This document shows positions 6,824-8,549 of a stretch of 8,549 nt of DNA, piece by piece; within the stretch, counting starts at the first letter, position 1; each line of letters opens with the position of its first letter. Below the pieces are notes generated by a model. That model saw only the letters and a program-made list of their open reading frames with translations. It was not told where the DNA came from and searched no databases. The translations under genes were made by a program, and so were the position numbers. The stretch is from Candidatus Paracaedibacteraceae bacterium UBA6184 (lineage in GTDB: Bacteria > Pseudomonadota > Alphaproteobacteria > UBA6184): positions 1 through 8,549 of the forward strand of contig DITM01000084.1 of NCBI GenBank assembly GCA_002422845.1, read 5' to 3'.

Positions 6824-7678
6824 TTAATAGAAAAACTTAACAACTTTATTTGTCGCCTTCAAAATGTCCTTTTTACTCCATTTTATATCGCCCTCCAAAT
6901 GCGACTTGGTTTCACACGTCACAAACTCCATCGCGCAATACTTGTTAACAGGATAAGAATGATTCATTACCGCTTCTTTATTAAGGCCATAAAACTTATA
7001 GGCTCTATCTATATTACTGTTAGTAACAAGACCGTAATACAAGTTCAACTCTTTTCTATAGCGATCAAAATCATCGTCTTCCAATCCTGCAAAATTCCAC
7101 AGGTCTAAATCAAAGTCTACATATTGTGGCAGATCATATATATCATAATGTTCTTCGGGCATATTTTTCATTGTTACCCAATATAAAAAACTATGCTTCT
7201 CTTTTTCTTTTAAGTTAATCCCAAACGGGAAAAACCCAAATGCGGTGGGATCACCACTGGACACCCACCTTTTCATTATACCGGATAGTTTGGCTTTGTC
7301 AACCACCCAAAACATCTTTTTTGGTACGGCACGAATTTTAAAATTGTTTGGATAAACGGTAGGAGCAAGATGAAATTGCGAATGGTCCGCATGGTTTTTA
7401 TAGTTTGTCCATATAAACTTGCTGTTGCAGTATTCTACAACGTCAAACTTTTCCGGCTCCCAAAAAACCGTAAACTTAATTGCATCACCAAATATTTCTG
7501 TTGGATGGGCAAAACTTTTGGTTTCAAATAACCGACCACTATTTAACCCATTATCCACAATAAACTTGAATATATTTTTTCTTCTCTCTATTGTTTTGTC
7601 TTCTATTTGCTTCACTAGATTTTGTAATGCAGGACACTTGTATGTAGAGTGCGCAGACTTACATACTTTACAATACAT
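6824..7678 (-). CDS. Unknown protein with N-terminal CCHC zinc-knuckle-like motif
   Basis: About 284 residues. The first 15 residues hold C3-x2-C6-x3-H10-x4-C15 (in MYCKVCKSAHSTYKCP), close to the CCHC zinc knuckle, whose usual spacing is C-x2-C-x4-H-x4-C. It may bind one zinc ion and single-stranded nucleic acid or protein. The rest is aromatic-rich, with many Trp, Tyr and Phe residues, an acidic GLEDDDFDRY patch near 200, and no catalytic motif or membrane segment that I recognise. The frame could start at GTG 7684 or ATG 7678. Neither has a classic Shine-Dalgarno, but AAAGAAAGAAG upstream sits better for the ATG. The gene lies 23 bases downstream of the coiled-coil membrane protein gene and ends 15 bases before the ankyrin gene start, so the three are likely one operon. 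Confidence 0.75.
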   Translation of the reverse strand: MYCKVCKSAHSTYKCPALQNLVKQIEDKTIERRKNIFKFIVDNGLNSGRLFETKSFAHPTEIFGDAIKFTVFWEPEKFDVVEYCNSKFIWTNYKNHADHSQFHLAPTVYPNNFKIRAVPKKMFWVVDKAKLSGIMKRWVSSGDPTAFGFFPFGINLKEKEKHSFLYWVTMKNMPEEHYDIYDLPQYVDFDLDLWNFAGLEDDDFDRYRKELNLYYGLVTNSNIDRAYKFYGLNKEAVMNHSYPVNKYCAMEFVTCETKSHLEGDIKWSKKDILKATNKVVKFFY

Positions 7679-7701
7679 ACCCACCGACTTCTTTCTTTAA
7701 C

Positions 7702-8304
7702 TTATAGAATTAAACTTAAAAGCGCCATCAACGATTCGTACATAGAAGAGGAAACAACCTTCATCATATTCTGTGCGACTTCTGGATTTGTGCCCAAAAT
7801 TAACAGCGCCAACATACACACTGCACCTATTCCATATATTCTCAAATTAGAAATTTCCTTGGTCATTAAATCCATTTTGTCTGAAGTTTTATCTTGAAAC
7901 TCTTTTAGATTTGCTTCATATTTTTCTGAGTCGTCCTTAAACTCTTTACGCATATCTTTCTGATTATCCACAAGTGTTTTGTGATCTTCATTGTTGTGTT
8001 GTAGTTCGCGATTCATATCGTCCTTGAATATGCGCAAGGTGGTACATAAGTCTCGCTGGACTACATGAATTCCTCGCTCCGGATCATCTAATTTGTGGTT
8101 TATGGATCTAATTTGTTCAAGGATACTATCAGTCTCATCGCACGCTATATGAGTCTCCACCTTCATCTCCAAATTTCGCGTGCGATTATCAAGTTCATCG
8201 AGAGGCCCCAGGGACTCATCCAACGTTTTTTCAACTTTGTCATTGAGGCTTTTCTCAAAACAAGTTAATTCAGTTAAGACATCTTCGCGCGAAATTTCGT
8301 CCAC
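7702..8304 (-). CDS. Coiled-coil protein with C-terminal membrane segment
   Basis: A 200-residue protein with no named family. Residues about 5-150 are highly charged and helical, with heptad-like spacing of hydrophobics, suggesting long coiled coils. Residues 156-171 (IYGIGAVCMLALLILG) form a probable membrane helix. The last 14 residues (SMYESLMALLSLIL) are a second hydrophobic or amphipathic helix. There is no N-terminal signal, so the most likely topology is a cytoplasmic rod anchored in the inner membrane by its C-terminus. GTG at 8304 is the start because TAAGGAG lies 6 bases upstream. Possible roles include membrane tethering of a phage complex or superinfection control; both are guesses. 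A candidate promoter and an inverted repeat lie upstream. Confidence 0.8.
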   Translation of the reverse strand: MDEISREDVLTELTCFEKSLNDKVEKTLDESLGPLDELDNRTRNLEMKVETHIACDETDSILEQIRSINHKLDDPERGIHVVQRDLCTTLRIFKDDMNRELQHNNEDHKTLVDNQKDMRKEFKDDSEKYEANLKEFQDKTSDKMDLMTKEISNLRIYGIGAVCMLALLILGTNPEVAQNMMKVVSSSMYESLMALLSLIL

Positions 8305-8310
8305 AGTGCA

Positions 8311-8317
8311 CTCCTTA
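8311..8317 (-). promoter_or_regulatory. Strong ribosome binding site for a GTG start
   Basis: TAAGGAG on the minus strand is followed by a 6-base spacer (8305-8310) and then GTG at 8304. This is the best Shine-Dalgarno in the window and decides the non-ATG start of the coiled-coil membrane protein. Confidence 0.75.
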
Positions 8318-8326
8318 CAGCCTAAC

Positions 8327-8348
8327 TGTAATTAGTTCACAAATTACA
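8327..8348 (-). repeat. 7-bp inverted repeat in the leader, possible operator
   Basis: TGTAATT (8327-8333) and AATTACA (8342-8348) are perfect inverted arms around an 8-base centre. They lie between the candidate promoter (8362-8393) and the ribosome binding site (8311-8317). A dimeric repressor site is possible. As an RNA hairpin it would be weak because the arms are AU-rich. In such AT-rich DNA, chance is a real alternative. Confidence 0.35.
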
Positions 8349-8361
8349 AATCCTTCCTAAA

Positions 8362-8393
8362 TTAATTATGTTTTTTAAACCGAATATTTCGTA
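8362..8393 (-). promoter_or_regulatory. Candidate phage promoter upstream of the coiled-coil gene
   Basis: This is the second copy of AAAAAACATAATTAA (minus strand, 8362-8376), with CATAAT at 8365-8370 and TAC..A at the -35 position (8388-8393), as in the copy at 6094-6125. It overlaps the last codons and stop of the unknown gene at the right edge and ends 57 bases before the GTG at 8304. The -35 part matches the bacterial consensus poorly. The evidence is the exact repetition in the two widest minus-strand gaps. Confidence 0.45.
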
Positions 8394-8549
8394 TTTATGA
8401 GCAGGCTAACGATAGACGAAGCATTCTCAAGGATTTCGCGCGCAATACCAGCAGGCTCAATGATCAAAACTTCCTTGTCCATAAATGGTCGGAACTCTCT
8501 ATTTTTGAAATCAAACCCAATATTGTCCATTAATGTACTTTTTACAGTA
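8375..8549 (-). CDS. Unknown protein, C-terminal end (or complete 51-residue protein)
   Basis: Reading leftward from the right edge, a frame stays open and ends with TAA at 8375-8377. It gives 57 visible residues ending in SLLINTKYSV. Codon choice and residue mix look protein-like, with an EVLIIEPAGIAREILENASS segment suggesting a strand followed by a helix. An internal ATG at 8530 would give a 51-residue protein, but it has no clear ribosome binding site, and the frame is open to the window edge. The C-terminal end of a longer gene is therefore the more likely reading. No family is recognised. It lies in the same direction as the other minus-strand genes, 70 bases upstream of the next start. 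Confidence 0.5.
   Translation of the reverse strand, partial: TVKSTLMDNIGFDFKNREFRPFMDKEVLIIEPAGIAREILENASSIVSLLINTKYSV

Noticed and set aside
6823..6841. GTTAA/TTAAC inverted repeat at the end of the zinc-knuckle gene as a terminator
   Set aside because: It has only 5 AT-rich pairs and no proper T tract after it, and the ankyrin gene starts 15 bases on, so transcription probably continues.
6653..7108. Open frame of 151 codons on the plus strand opposite the ankyrin and zinc-knuckle genes
   Set aside because: It crosses the junction of two well supported opposite-strand genes and has no recognisable domain or ribosome binding site.
8392..8399. CATAAATA on the minus strand, a one-mismatch T4 late promoter core
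   Set aside because: It is inside the unknown right-edge gene, nearly 90 bases from the next start, and no exact match to the core was noticed elsewhere in the window.

Overview
The window looks like part of a tailed double-stranded DNA bacteriophage genome, probably a large one. Genes are packed with overlaps or gaps of a few bases. Nearly every protein is unfamiliar, starts carry bacterial Shine-Dalgarno sequences, and there are no housekeeping, transposon or rRNA/tRNA genes. No capsid, portal, tail or polymerase hallmark is visible, so the phage assignment is an inference from genome style. The host cannot be named.

Left part (1-1512, plus strand): the end of an unknown gene, a 101-residue unknown protein, and a MoxR-type AAA+ ATPase with clear Walker A, Walker B, sensor and arginine-finger motifs. 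The three are tightly packed (ATGA overlap, then a 1-base gap) and read as one operon. They end only 5 bases from the end of the opposing transcription unit.

Right part (1518-8549, minus strand, read right to left): an unknown partial gene (8375 to the edge); a coiled-coil protein with a C-terminal membrane segment (7702-8304); a protein with an N-terminal CCHC zinc-knuckle-like motif (6824-7678); an ankyrin-repeat protein (6128-6808); two large, AT-rich, helical, charged proteins of 364 and about 1043 residues (4976-6070 and 1852-4983); and a single-domain KTSC protein (1518-1859). The last three overlap by 8 bases at each junction and are probably translationally coupled.

Regulation: the two widest intergenic gaps on the minus strand (6071-6127 and 8305-8374) contain the same 15-base sequence, with a -10-like CATAAT at its centre. 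It is the best candidate for a phage promoter motif and would split the minus-strand genes into two transcription units. The second gap also holds a 7-bp inverted repeat that could be an operator.

Composition is mosaic. The 364- and 1043-residue genes form a very AT-rich block (sampled lines of 11 and 14 G+C per 60 bases), flanked by genes at roughly 29-34 per 60. The block edges coincide with gene borders. No CRISPR array, tRNA, insertion sequence or convincing intrinsic terminator was seen, and no complete known defence or counter-defence system can be demonstrated.
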